Assembly (NCBI RefSeq): GCF_006980705.1
Contig: NZ_SBHO01000004.1
Span: 1 to 64,000, forward strand
Source of the DNA: Tepidiphilus olei
GTDB taxonomy: Bacteria > Pseudomonadota > Gammaproteobacteria > Burkholderiales > Rhodocyclaceae
Direction: 5' to 3'
DNA length: 64,000 nucleotides
The notes below the pieces were generated by a model. The model ran no database searches and was not told the DNA's origin. It saw only the letters and a list, made by a program, of their open reading frames with translations. Positions 54,514 to 64,000 of this stretch are shown here, piece after piece; positions within the stretch are counted from its first letter, which is position 1, and each line of letters starts with the position of its first letter. Position numbers and translations under genes: made by a program.

Positions 54514-55103
54514 CTAGGGCAAAGGCGGCAGCCCGAGTTCCGCGAGAAATGCATTATGCCGCTCGGTCGCCTCCTTGATCTTCTGATCGATGGCGAGCAG
54601 CTGCGCATGAACCGCAGCCAGGTCGATTTCCTCTTCTTTTTGCGCCGTGCTCACGTAGCGCGAAATGTTGAGGTTGAAATCATTGCGCTCGATCTCATCC
54701 AGGCTCACGCGCCGCGAATAGCGGGGCTCCTCCTTGCGATATTGGTAGGTGTCGACGATCTTGGCGATGTGCTCGGGCAGCAGCAGGTTTTGCCGCTTGC
54801 CTTTCTCGAAATGCTCCGCCGCGTTGATGAAGAGCACGTCGTCCGGCTTGCGGCATTTCTTGAGCACCAGGATGCACACCGGAATACCCGTTGAATAAAA
54901 AAGGTTCGCCGGCAGGCCGATCACCGTGTCGATGTGGCCGTCTTTGAGCAGCTTGGTGCGGATGCGCGCCTCGGCGCCGCCGCGAAAGAGCACGCCGTGC
55001 GGCAGGATGATGGCCATCACGCCGTCGTCCTTGAGGTAGTGAAAGCCGTGCAGCAAAAAAGCGAAATCCGCGGCGGACTTGGGCGCCAGGCCGTAATTCT
55101 TAG
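54514..55103 (-). pseudogene. hsdM: Type I restriction methylase HsdM, 3' fragment
   Basis: About 196 residues of the C-terminal part remain: NYGLAPKSAADFAFLLHGF, GVMAIILPHGVLFRGGAEA, GHIDTVIGLPANLFYSTGIP, DDVLFINAAEHFEKGKRQN and a natural end at ELGLPPLP. The SAM-binding and NPPF catalytic motifs lay upstream and are gone, replaced by IS5 copy B. No hsdS or hsdR is found in the window, so the restriction system is dead. Confidence 0.88.
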
Positions 55104-56066
55104 GAACCTCGATCACCCCCATTTTCCGGGAAACTCGCGGTGAAACAGGCTCTTCATGACACTCGGCACTGAATTCCACCCGATTTCCCCTTGTCTTGGT
55201 CGCCTGTCGCGGCCTCGTACCCCGGTTTTTTCCTGCCAACGGCCGCTGCGGGCACCCTTTGGCCGTGGGTGGGCTTCACCAAGGGATGGCACCGGACTTC
55301 ACGAGCCACACCGTGCGCCGAATGTTGTAGGAGGCGGCCATCAGGGTGAGGGCAAAGCCGGTTCTTGCATGGATGTGGGTGCGGATCATCTTGCCGCCCA
55401 TGGCCTCGATCGCGGCAAACACGTGCTCAACCCGGGCACGGACGCGGGCAATGCGCGTGTTGCGTATTTTTTGCCGCTTGGGCAGTGGCTGGTGGGGCTT
55501 GGCCTTGCGCTGGATCTGCGGCCGGTAGCCTTTGGCCTGCAGCGCTTCTTCCCTCTCCTTGCCCGCATGGCCCCGGTCGGCATGGACGTCGCGGCACGTG
55601 TTGCCGGAATCGAGCAGCGCCTCGAAGTGCCGGCTGTCGTGGGTGCTGGCCGTGTCGGTCTTCAGGCGCCGGATGAGCTCGTGCTTGCGATCGACACAGA
55701 CCGAAAGTTTGTAGCCGTAGTGGCTCTTGCCGTGTTTCTTGGGCTTGAAACCCATCTGCTCGTCCAAGCGCCCGTAGAGACGCTTCAACACCACGATGAG
55801 CCCCTCGTCTCGATCGGATAGGGCGGCCGTCCGCCTTTGGGGTGATCCTTGAGCGGGGCAATCTTCTCCACTTCCGCCACCAACGCTGCAAAATCGATCA
55901 CCGCCTCCATCTCCTGCAGGGGGTCGCCGAGTCGCTCGAGCTTGGCGCGATGCTCCTCTGCAGCAAAAAGATCGGGTTGGATCGCAGTGCGGCGCGTCAT
56001 GGTTTGGGCTCCTCACGAATCAGGACATGGGAATTTTATCAGAGCGGAGTAGAGGGGTTTTTCGAG
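55104..56066 (-). mobile_element. IS5-family deletion derivative, copy B
   Basis: This ~960-bp element has ends CTCGAAAAACCCC (56066 side) and CCTCGATCACCCCC (55104 side), imperfect inverted repeats. The outer flank at 55100-55103 is TTAG, an IS5-type target, but no matching copy is seen at the other side, so a deletion probably followed insertion. It carries a defective transposase gene. Confidence 0.72.
55276..56000 (-). pseudogene. IS5-family transposase, frameshifted with internal deletion
   Basis: MTRRTAIQPDLFAAEEHRAKL starts at 56000 and the frame is lost after GGRPPYPIET; the second frame continues VVLKRLYGRLDEQMGF, then jumps to KKHGKSHYGYKLSVCVDRKH. DVHADRGHAGKERE and RARVEHVFAAIE (second D and E of DDE) are present, but the block with the first catalytic D is missing. 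Confidence 0.82.
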
Positions 56067-56132
56067 ATGCTCTATGGATTCAAAAATCTGAGTTAAACTG
56101 ATCAGCACGCGTTCGCCAAGTAGAGGAAATTG

Positions 56133-59100
56133 ATGGCGTTTAGCATTTTTATAGACTGGAAGCGCAAATTTTTGGCCAGTCGAGGTCTTGAACAACCTGA
56201 TCGTCGGGCACTCTTCCAGTATCGAGTAACGGAAGCCGAATTCATCGAGCTCGAAAACCTGCTACGCAAATGGCTCGGCATGCTGCTGGTGCGATTCGAA
56301 CTCGGAAAAATCACCTCACTGAGTGGATTTTCAGCACTTTTCGTGCTCTACGCTGCCGAATGGTGGCGCCGCCGGTTTGACGGTTCGCATTGGTCTTGGG
56401 ACCCCATTCTGAAAGACCTCAACGCCGACCCCGACGATTGGAGCCAGGCCCAGCGCAGTGCATGTATCGAGCGAGGACTCCAGGATTGGGGACTTTCAGT
56501 CAAAAAAAGCGGTGGACTGCGTTTCCTTGGAAGTGTCGCCGTCCAAGGCGGGCTACCGCTCAAGCTGCTAGCAGAGGCTCGGGGCAAAATCGGTTTGTTG
56601 CTCAGTCAGGTGTTAAAGCAAGCCGCGGGTACCAGCATTACCCCAAACGATCTGCTGACCTGGGTCGAAAGCCTGCAAAGCACATTGCCCAAAAGCTACC
56701 GGCAGGCCGTCATTTTTACCTTGCTGGCCGACGTTGCCTGGATCGTCTTACGTTTGAAGGAACAAGCCGGACTCACCGGTGCCACAGACGCGATCGCGCG
56801 CCTCGATCAGCGAGTCGACAACTGGCGCGAGCGATTCCCACTCCCTATCGACGACCACCATGCCCGTGGCTTGATCGAGCAGCTGGTTCGCGACGCCGCA
56901 AAGGTCAAGGTCGAACGACGGGAGGCCGTGCTACTCGTGGAGCGACAGCTTAGACAGGAAGAAGAAGGCGTATGGTCTTTGGTTTCCAACCTGACGCTGC
57001 CAGAGAGCATTTCGACCGCCCAGATCGCCAAGCTGTTTGGCATCGACCCTGATGAGATGCCAAGAGTTGGCGAATTATCCCTCAGGGTCGGCGACGCGCA
57101 TCTGACTACGACCATCCGCCGGATGGCCAGCCAGGATGGCTACCGAATCCAGCGCCTGCCTTGGGGATTCTCAGGTCAAGCGGCGGCGGAAGAACATCTG
57201 CTTCAACTTTCCGCGTTGGATGGTCGTGTCTGGGCGATTACAGCCCCGCGTGGCGAAGCGCTGGACAACGGCTTGCCGTGGATATTTTCTGCGGAAGAAT
57301 CCTCGAACCGACTACTGCGCCAAGGTAGCGGTAATGTGGCCCCTGTGGACGTCCTCATCGCTCTACCAAAGGAATGGACATTCGTCGATGGCAGCCATGC
57401 CGACATCCGTCCGCATGGCTCGCTGCCCCAATTCTCTCGCTGCATTTACCGATTGCGCGGATCGGTTCAAGCCAGGGACGATAATGGCCTGACTTGCCGC
57501 ATTCGCACCGGCCAGGCTGCTGCCCCTGAGGAAAGTTACGAATGGCATGGCCAGCGGCTCTGGCTTAATTTCAAAAAGCCCACCATTGCATTCAAAGGGC
57601 TTCCTACGCTTTATCGCGCAAGCGATTCTGTAAGCCAAAAGGTCGATGGCAGCCCAGCATGGTCTTTCATCGGCGCAAACACGCAAAGTTCTTCGCCACT
57701 CATCGGCCCATTGCAAGCACGCTACCCCGCCACCGGCGAAGTCAAGCACCGTAGCCGCATGCTTGTTCTGCCTTCCGATGCGGCAATAACGATTCAACCA
57801 TGCGATGCGAAATCGGGCCTCATCGAGCTTGCAAGCTGGGGAGCGATCGCTGCCAGAACGCAAACTGAGGGCGTCAGGCTCGAGAGCAAGCTGCACGGCG
57901 ATGATCTACATCTGACGCTCACAGCTACCTCCGATAGGCGCACTCCAGAAACGGTCGATATCGAACTATTTTGGCCGCACACCACCACGCCGGTCAGGCT
58001 GACCCTTCCTTTCCCTGCAAAAGGCGTCCGTGCTTTCGATGCCAACGGCAAAGAAATCCTTGCCGGCAGCCTGTTGGCCGCTCAACGATTACTCGGTATA
58101 CGTCTGCTGATCCTCAGCGGCGGCCAAAGCAGTCGTGTGGCGATCGAAATGGCGGCGAATGGCAGTCGCACCGTGCACGTTCATCAACTGCGCCATTTGC
58201 CAGATGCACTTATCACCGAAGTTCGTCTCCAGGACTACGCCGATGACATTCAGCGTCTGCTCTCTGCCGACGATGGTCCAGACGCGCGTGTGCGTGTTTC
58301 TTTGCGCATCGGTGGCAGCGAATGTTTCCATCTCGACATCGCACGTTACGCTGCGAAACTGAAGAGGCGCGACAGCGTCATCAGCCTCGACACTGACGAC
58401 AACATAGCGCTCACAGCCGATGACTTTGCCAAGATGAGGGCGCTCGCCCTCCGCCTCGAACATCCAGGCGATGAGGCAATCCAGCTGCAATCTTGCGAGT
58501 CTGAAGGTGTACCGACAGGAACGTGGCGATTCGATCCGCATTCGAAAGAACCCGGTTGCTGGCTGATCTATCCGAGTCCAGATACAGCCATGCCGTTTCG
58601 TCCAATCATCTGGCCAGTGCAAGGCGAGCATTCGCTTGCAAGCGGTCTTGCGCGCGCGCTTGGCATCATCGATCAGGCAGAGCGGGAAGCGGCCATCGAT
58701 GCGGAAATCGATCACATGTCCCGGAACTTCGTGGATGACGGTTGGGCAGAGATAGAACGGCTCGCCGGACAAGTCGGCCACCTGCCGCTTGCAACCCTCG
58801 ACATATGGCGTCGCCTCGCACGATCCCCGCACGGCATGGCTTCGCTAGCGCTACGCGCTGGCAACCTGCCCAGCGGTTTCCTCGACCGTTTCGACCAAGA
58901 ACTTCCTTTTGCATGGGAAATCGTCCCCTTCTCGGCCTGGAAGCAAGCAGTGGACTGCCTGGATGAGCAATGCCGGGAAATCTACGGACGAGAAGCCGGC
59001 AAAATCGTATTTCAGAGCTTTTTGGATGTACGTATCAAAGACATTACGGCGCGAAACGGCGCCTTGCATTATTTGCTCGGTATCGCCACTGCCGAACACG

Positions 59101-59507
59101 CCTCTCCCGAGGCCAGGCGGCAGCTCGAGGCGCTCAAGGGGCTTGGCGCTATTGCCGACCAGCAGCTCTTTCAGGGTGAGGACAGTTTACTCATGCGCCT
59201 ACGCCGTTCGCATTGCGACGATGAGTGGCCCACAGGGTTGCACCGAATCCTCGCTGATGCGCGCAAACGCGCCGAAATCTCACCTTACCTTTGTCCAGAT
59301 CGGTTTGATTACGCAGACGGCGCCATCAATCTGCCACTGCTGCTCGCCGCGCAAGTCGCGCACGATCAAGCCCAAGAATGGTTTGCCAACCCCCTAGCTA
59401 TCAACCTGCTAAAAGCGCATAAAGCCTTCGACCCCGAGTGGTTTGAAGAAGCCTACAACTTAACCATAGCACGTTGCCTTGCGGCAGGAGTTCTCTCCAC
59501 AACTTAA
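56133..59507 (+). CDS. druH: Druantia type III protein DruH (probable)
   Basis: This 1124-residue protein has no signal peptide, no clear membrane span and no catalytic motif I recognise. It opens AFSIFIDWKRKFLASRGLEQPDRRALFQYRVTEAEF, has a helical first third, a mixed middle with many beta-type stretches (residues ~450-800), and an alpha-helical C-terminal third. Size, position directly before a DruE-like helicase and co-direction fit DruH of Druantia type III, an anti-phage system; this rests on context more than motifs. GAGG before ATG 56133 is the ribosome site. An IS lies immediately upstream, so the promoter is in the ~65-bp gap or in the IS. Confidence 0.7.
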   Translation: MAFSIFIDWKRKFLASRGLEQPDRRALFQYRVTEAEFIELENLLRKWLGMLLVRFELGKITSLSGFSALFVLYAAEWWRRRFDGSHWSWDPILKDLNADPDDWSQAQRSACIERGLQDWGLSVKKSGGLRFLGSVAVQGGLPLKLLAEARGKIGLLLSQVLKQAAGTSITPNDLLTWVESLQSTLPKSYRQAVIFTLLADVAWIVLRLKEQAGLTGATDAIARLDQRVDNWRERFPLPIDDHHARGLIEQLVRDAAKVKVERREAVLLVERQLRQEEEGVWSLVSNLTLPESISTAQIAKLFGIDPDEMPRVGELSLRVGDAHLTTTIRRMASQDGYRIQRLPWGFSGQAAAEEHLLQLSALDGRVWAITAPRGEALDNGLPWIFSAEESSNRLLRQGSGNVAPVDVLIALPKEWTFVDGSHADIRPHGSLPQFSRCIYRLRGSVQARDDNGLTCRIRTGQAAAPEESYEWHGQRLWLNFKKPTIAFKGLPTLYRASDSVSQKVDGSPAWSFIGANTQSSSPLIGPLQARYPATGEVKHRSRMLVLPSDAAITIQPCDAKSGLIELASWGAIAARTQTEGVRLESKLHGDDLHLTLTATSDRRTPETVDIELFWPHTTTPVRLTLPFPAKGVRAFDANGKEILAGSLLAAQRLLGIRLLILSGGQSSRVAIEMAANGSRTVHVHQLRHLPDALITEVRLQDYADDIQRLLSADDGPDARVRVSLRIGGSECFHLDIARYAAKLKRRDSVISLDTDDNIALTADDFAKMRALALRLEHPGDEAIQLQSCESEGVPTGTWRFDPHSKEPGCWLIYPSPDTAMPFRPIIWPVQGEHSLASGLARALGIIDQAEREAAIDAEIDHMSRNFVDDGWAEIERLAGQVGHLPLATLDIWRRLARSPHGMASLALRAGNLPSGFLDRFDQELPFAWEIVPFSAWKQAVDCLDEQCREIYGREAGKIVFQSFLDVRIKDITARNGALHYLLGIATAEHASPEARRQLEALKGLGAIADQQLFQGEDSLLMRLRRSHCDDEWPTGLHRILADARKRAEISPYLCPDRFDYADGAINLPLLLAAQVAHDQAQEWFANPLAINLLKAHKAFDPEWFEEAYNLTIARCLAAGVLSTT

Positions 59508-59516
59508 GGAGCGAAG

Positions 59517-62500
59517 ATGAGCCAGATAATTTTTGCCGATCTTTTGCCAACACTGGCGAATCGTGCAAAACAGGCCGCCATCAGTCGTCTGGGTATCGCC
59601 AATGTGCCGCTGCGCCGCTACCTGGCCGAAATGTTCGACCGCCCTTTTGGGATGCCTGGGGCATTTCTTGCCGATGCGACTTTTGAAGCCACCTTCGGCT
59701 GGATGAAGGCCGATCAGCGTATGGCCGATCTTGCCGGCACTTTGCTCTCCCCGTTCCTCGTCCAGGCAATGGACGAGCCTCCAGCAGAGTTGGCCAAAGA
59801 CTATCGATTCCCGCAGGATCAATACCCATACAGCCACCAACTCGAAGCCTGGAGCATCCTCTCACGGTCTGTTCCTCAATCCATCGTCGTCGCGAGCGGC
59901 ACCGGTTCCGGCAAGACCGAATGCTTCATGGTTCCCATCCTCGATCGCCTCGTGAGACTGCGCGAGGAGAAACGAGGTCCACTCGTCGGGGTCAGGGCGC
60001 TATTTCTTTACCCACTAAATGCATTGATCAACAACCAGCGCGAACGCTTGCGTGCCTGGACACATGCTTTTGGTGGAGACATTCGGTTTTGTCTCTACAA
60101 CGGCAACACGCCGGAACGTCCCGAGCCGTCTTGGGATCGGCAAAAGCATCCTTGCGAAATCGCCGATCGTGAAACGCTTAGAGCCTCGCCGCCGCCCATC
60201 CTGGTGACCAACGCCACGATGCTCGAATACATGTTGGTTCGCACCGCAGATGCGCCAATTTTGGAGCATTCACAAGGCAAGCTGGAATGGATCGTGCTTG
60301 ACGAAGCGCATACCTATGTCGGCTCGCAAGCAGCCGAAGCGGCATTGCTTATTCGCCGCGTGTTGATTGCCTTTGGTGTAAAGCCGGAACAGGTTCGTTT
60401 CGTCGCTACATCCGCCACCATCGGCGACCCCGAAGGAGAATCTGGACAGAAACTCAAACGATTCCTGGCTGAAGTCGCTGGCGTATCCTTGGATCGGGTT
60501 CATTTGGTCGTCGGACAGCGCCGGATTCCTGCGCTGGATGGCAAGAACCCAAAGACCCATACGCCTGTGGACAAACTTGCCGACATCGATGCCGGCATCG
60601 AAACGGCCCCCAAACGCTACGACGCATTGGTAAATGACATCACGGCGCGCAGATTGCGAGATTTGTTCGTCGGCGATCCAAACAAGTCGCCTGTCGCCAG
60701 ATTGTCGGAGATATGCAAAACCATTGGTCTCGATGAATTACCTTTGCATGATCAGCAGTTGAATGCATTGCGTTGGATCGACTTGCTCAGTGCTACGCGC
60801 GACGGTACGGGCCCAGGCAAAGATGAAGGGGAGGCATTCCTGCCGGTGCGCGCGCATCTGTTTCATCAAACCTTGTCTGGTTTATGGGCCTGTGCAGATG
60901 CGCAATGTCAAGCCAAACATGGATCATCCTTGGATGACCAGGCATGGCCTTTCGGACAGGTCTATTTCGATCCTAGGAAGCATTGCGACTGCGGCAGCCC
61001 AGTCTATGAAGTCGTGACATGCAACGGATGTGGTGCCGTCTATCTTCAAGCCGGTGAATTCAAAAACCAGCTTACGCACTTGCAAACGTTCGCCGCGCTC
61101 GATGAGTTCGAGCTGGAAGTAGAACCTGGCGAAGTTGCCGATGCAGAGGAGCAACCGGAAAACGACGAAGATGTCGATTCAAGACTCCAAAAGAAAGTGC
61201 TCATCGTCAATCGCAAACTACCTAATGTCGGCACCTTGGATGTCGAGCGGTCTAAGCGCCTGATCACCGAGGCCTCCGACAAAACCTTGCGCTTGCTCGT
61301 TCAGGAAGAAGATGGAAACGGTCTTTCATGCCCGGCATGCGGAAGTGATGAGTCATCTTATAACAAAAAACTATTTCATGAATGTCGTTTGGGCGCACCA
61401 TTTCTGCTGGGTATCATTCTTCCTACGCTTCTCGAATATGCACCCGATGGCGATAAACCGGCAGATCACCCCTATCGAGGCCGACGCTTGCTGACCTTCA
61501 ATGACAGTCGCCAAGGCACGGCGCGCATGGCGGCGAAACTTCAACAGGATGCCGAACGCAATCGCGTGCGCGGACTGGTTTATCACCTGACCTTGCAACA
61601 CGGCCTCAGCGAGGCTAATGCGCAAACGGTCGCGCTCGAAAACGAAATCAAAACGCTCGAATCGATCTATGCCAGCACCCCCAATCCAACGCTGAGAGCG
61701 CTCATCGACACCAAGCACAACGCGTTGCTGAAACTAAGGCGTCCTAGTCCGATCGCTTTCAATGATCTGGCGCAGTACCTGGCCAATCAGGGCAAGGACT
61801 TCGAATACATGCTCACGCACTACCGTCGCATCGCGCCAGGTGCATTCGGCGATGTCAGCGGCCCCATCGAACTGGCGAAGATGTTTCTGGTTCGCGAATT
61901 CGGCAGACGCCCCAAGCGCCTGAACAACCTCGAAACTATGGGTTTGGTTGCCGTTCGCTATCCAGCAATTAATAGTATCTCCCTCCCCGAATCCGTCAAA
62001 CGAACAACAGATTTCGACTTGGCTGCCTGGCATGATTTTCTCAAGATCTGTCTGGATTTCTTCGTTAGGGCCGGAGGGTCTTTGGAAATCTCCTCCGCCT
62101 GGCGCAATTGGCTCGGCATGCCATTTCCGCAAACCTGGCTGGTGCCAAGGGATCAAGCGGATACGAGCCGCTCTCAGCGCCGCTGGCCGCGAGCACGACG
62201 AAGCGGGCCGAAAAGCACGCTCGTGCGTCTGCTTACCTACGCATTGAAAGCAGATCTTCAAAACCCCTACGATGAAGACCGCGTCGACACTGTTCTCGTG
62301 GCCGCCTGGGATGCCTTGTGCGCCGCCGGACTTCTGCAGCAAAGGGGGGATGGCAGAGTGCTGCCACTCGATCGCCTGGCCTTTGGTCCGATCAGCGAAG
62401 CCTGGATATGCCCTGTAACGCGCCGTTTTTTGGATACCACCCTAGGCGGGTTGACGCCATACCTACCAGAGAAAGCGACCGACGAGACTGCGCGCTGCGA

Positions 62501-64000
62501 ACAGGTTACATTGCCCTTGTACGACGAACCATTTGCCGGGGTTACCGACGATCTCGAAAGAATTCGCCGGGGCAGAGAATGGCTTGCGCGACACGAAAAC
62601 ATTGCACAATTGCGCGAACAAGGTCTATGGTCAGCAATCAATGATCGGGTCATCGAGCTCTCCCCTTATTTCACCGCAGCGGAACATTCTGCCCAGCAAG
62701 ATTCGCACACCCTCGAACGCTACGAAAAGGCGTTCAAATCAGGCGACTTGAATCTGCTGTCTTGCTCGACGACGATGGAGATGGGTATCGACATCGGCGG
62801 CATCAGTCTGGTCGCGATGAACAACGTTCCGCCGCATCCTGCCAGCTACTTGCAGCGTGCTGGTCGAGCCGGGCGACGCCAGGAGTCACGTTCTCTGGCG
62901 ATGACGCTGTGCAGATCCAACCCGCACGATCAGGCTGTTTTCAGCAACACCCGCTGGGCTTTTGATATCCAACTGCCCGTGCCGCGGGTGTCCCTGGACA
63001 GCCCGATCATCGTGCAACGCCACGTACAATCGCTCTTACTTTCACGCTTTCTTTACGAAGCGCTGAAGGGCAGCGGCCATGAGAAAACGCGCCTTACCTG
63101 CGGATCATTCTTCTTAGGCGACGAGCCGCTCGATAAGCGCTACATGGCTTGGTGCAAAGGGGGAATGGACAAACGCCCCGATATCGCACGCGATTTGCGG
63201 CTGCTCCTGCGTCACACTGTTTATGAAGGTGCTGACCTCGACCGCCTATGCGACATCGCCACAGAGCGCATAGACGAACTCGCCAAAGCCTGGCGACAAG
63301 AACACGATAACCTCAAAAGAGAGGCGGAAGAAGCACGAAAAGACTCGATGGCTTTGGCCGCCATCAACAAGCACATCGGTCGCTTGACTGAGGAATATCT
63401 CTTGCGTGACCTATCCACTCGTGGTTATCTGCCTGCTTATGGATTCCCAACGCATATTGCAACGTTTGACAACTTCGCATGGAGCCGAGAGCGGATGACC
63501 AAAGGTCGCGATGACAACCGCTACCGCAGGCGAGAAATGCCTAGCCGCGACCTCGTCACTGCATTGCGCGAATACGCGCCCGGTTCGGAAGTCGTCGTCG
63601 ACGGCCTGGTATACAAATCTGCAGGCATCACGCTTAACTGGCATATTCCGGCCGATCAGCAAAGCGCTCGCGAAATTCAGGACATTCGCTTTGCTTGGCG
63701 TTGCCGCCGCTGTGGTGCGAGCGGTTCCAGCCATAGCCGCAATATGGCCTGTCATTGTGATGCCTGTGGCGCAAAAATTTCAGCCGAGAACATCCGCGAG
63801 TTTCTCGAGCCTGCCGGTTTCACTGTCGACTATTACAAAGAGCCGAGCAACGACATCACGACCCAGCATTTCGTCCCGGTAGAGCCGGCCTGGGTCGATG
63901 CCAGGGGGGCATGGATCCCTCTGCCCAACCCCTCACTCGGAAGGTTTCGCATATCTACAACCGGCCACGTATTCCACCAGTCTCGCGGTCTTCATGGAAC
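59517..64000 (+). CDS. druE: Druantia helicase DruE (probable), 5' ~1494 codons
   Basis: The frame is open from ATG 59517 to the window end without a stop (checked codon by codon at many points). It is a superfamily 2 helicase: Walker A GTGSGKT (128-134), LYPLNALINNQRERL (Ia), DEAH in VLDEAHTYVGS (262-265), SAT (299-301), a cysteine cluster around CDCGSPVYEVVTCNGCGAVY (about 490-515), CPACG (605-609), helicase C with TTMEMGIDIGG (about 1086) and QRAGRAGRR (1113-1121), and DUF1998-like zinc motifs CRRCG and CHCDACG (about 1396-1420). DruE is the hallmark of Druantia and typically ~2000 residues, so about a quarter is beyond the edge. The start follows druH by 9 bp; TAAGGAG serves as both druH stop and ribosome site. 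Confidence 0.82.
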   Translation, partial: MSQIIFADLLPTLANRAKQAAISRLGIANVPLRRYLAEMFDRPFGMPGAFLADATFEATFGWMKADQRMADLAGTLLSPFLVQAMDEPPAELAKDYRFPQDQYPYSHQLEAWSILSRSVPQSIVVASGTGSGKTECFMVPILDRLVRLREEKRGPLVGVRALFLYPLNALINNQRERLRAWTHAFGGDIRFCLYNGNTPERPEPSWDRQKHPCEIADRETLRASPPPILVTNATMLEYMLVRTADAPILEHSQGKLEWIVLDEAHTYVGSQAAEAALLIRRVLIAFGVKPEQVRFVATSATIGDPEGESGQKLKRFLAEVAGVSLDRVHLVVGQRRIPALDGKNPKTHTPVDKLADIDAGIETAPKRYDALVNDITARRLRDLFVGDPNKSPVARLSEICKTIGLDELPLHDQQLNALRWIDLLSATRDGTGPGKDEGEAFLPVRAHLFHQTLSGLWACADAQCQAKHGSSLDDQAWPFGQVYFDPRKHCDCGSPVYEVVTCNGCGAVYLQAGEFKNQLTHLQTFAALDEFELEVEPGEVADAEEQPENDEDVDSRLQKKVLIVNRKLPNVGTLDVERSKRLITEASDKTLRLLVQEEDGNGLSCPACGSDESSYNKKLFHECRLGAPFLLGIILPTLLEYAPDGDKPADHPYRGRRLLTFNDSRQGTARMAAKLQQDAERNRVRGLVYHLTLQHGLSEANAQTVALENEIKTLESIYASTPNPTLRALIDTKHNALLKLRRPSPIAFNDLAQYLANQGKDFEYMLTHYRRIAPGAFGDVSGPIELAKMFLVREFGRRPKRLNNLETMGLVAVRYPAINSISLPESVKRTTDFDLAAWHDFLKICLDFFVRAGGSLEISSAWRNWLGMPFPQTWLVPRDQADTSRSQRRWPRARRSGPKSTLVRLLTYALKADLQNPYDEDRVDTVLVAAWDALCAAGLLQQRGDGRVLPLDRLAFGPISEAWICPVTRRFLDTTLGGLTPYLPEKATDETARCEQVTLPLYDEPFAGVTDDLERIRRGREWLARHENIAQLREQGLWSAINDRVIELSPYFTAAEHSAQQDSHTLERYEKAFKSGDLNLLSCSTTMEMGIDIGGISLVAMNNVPPHPASYLQRAGRAGRRQESRSLAMTLCRSNPHDQAVFSNTRWAFDIQLPVPRVSLDSPIIVQRHVQSLLLSRFLYEALKGSGHEKTRLTCGSFFLGDEPLDKRYMAWCKGGMDKRPDIARDLRLLLRHTVYEGADLDRLCDIATERIDELAKAWRQEHDNLKREAEEARKDSMALAAINKHIGRLTEEYLLRDLSTRGYLPAYGFPTHIATFDNFAWSRERMTKGRDDNRYRRREMPSRDLVTALREYAPGSEVVVDGLVYKSAGITLNWHIPADQQSAREIQDIRFAWRCRRCGASGSSHSRNMACHCDACGAKISAENIREFLEPAGFTVDYYKEPSNDITTQHFVPVEPAWVDARGAWIPLPNPSLGRFRISTTGHVFHQSRGLHG

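Noticed and set aside
55100-56070. Target duplication of IS5 copy B
   Set aside because: TTAG is seen on one side only; the other flank differs, so no duplication can be claimed.

Overview
The window is high-GC bacterial chromosome. WaaC/WaaG-type LPS core genes, an LpxL acyltransferase, an SAH riboswitch in front of ahcY-metF and a SiaABCD module point to a Gram-negative betaproteobacterium, possibly Hydrogenophilaceae/Rhodocyclaceae-like (lineage inferred from gene content only). I saw no rRNA, tRNA or CRISPR array.

Layout. 0-12.4 kb is an LPS core and surface-polysaccharide locus: sugar transferases, two ArnT-like membrane glycosyltransferases, a carbamoyltransferase, two kinase-type proteins (one with two kinase domains), waaG and a divergent waaC. 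A repeated gene junction inside it records a rearrangement. 12.5-20.6 kb is housekeeping: cobA behind a perfect FNR-type box, an EamA transporter, lpxL, metK with a structured leader, a Ca/Na antiporter, then the SAH riboswitch-ahcY-metF unit, so most of the SAM cycle is here. 20.6-23.6 kb is a tight unit coding for E1 alpha, E1 beta, a free lipoyl domain and a lipoate ligase, with no E2. 23.7-36.5 kb is signalling and transport: a broken EAL gene, a five-PAS diguanylate cyclase, AGCS and CDF transporters, a zinc alcohol dehydrogenase, siaABCD and a chemoreceptor. 36.5-44.2 kb is an acyl-CoA degradation set (ligase, acyl-CoA dehydrogenase, two SDRs, split MaoC hydratase, SCP2-type thiolase) with a divergent ornithine-cyclodeaminase-like gene. 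44.3-48.1 kb is the sulfate ABC importer (cysA, cysW, cysT, sbp).

48.2-56.1 kb is an accessory patch: integron gene cassettes with recognisable attC sites all pointing the same way and no integrase in view, including a QacF-like efflux cassette, mixed with decayed IS5- and IS481-type pieces, toxin-antitoxin remnants, an orphan AbiEi antitoxin and the 3' end of an hsdM gene. 56.1-64.0 kb holds two very large co-directional genes, a 1124-residue protein of unknown fold and a DEAD/DEAH helicase with C-terminal zinc motifs that runs off the window. The pair fits Druantia type III (druH-druE), an anti-phage system.

The main themes are envelope building, methyl-cycle control by structured RNA, c-di-GMP output from two loci, and a defence/cassette island in active turnover. 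The least explained items are the E1-lipoyl-ligase unit without an E2, the metK leader with three hairpins, and the possible structured RNA before the five-PAS cyclase.
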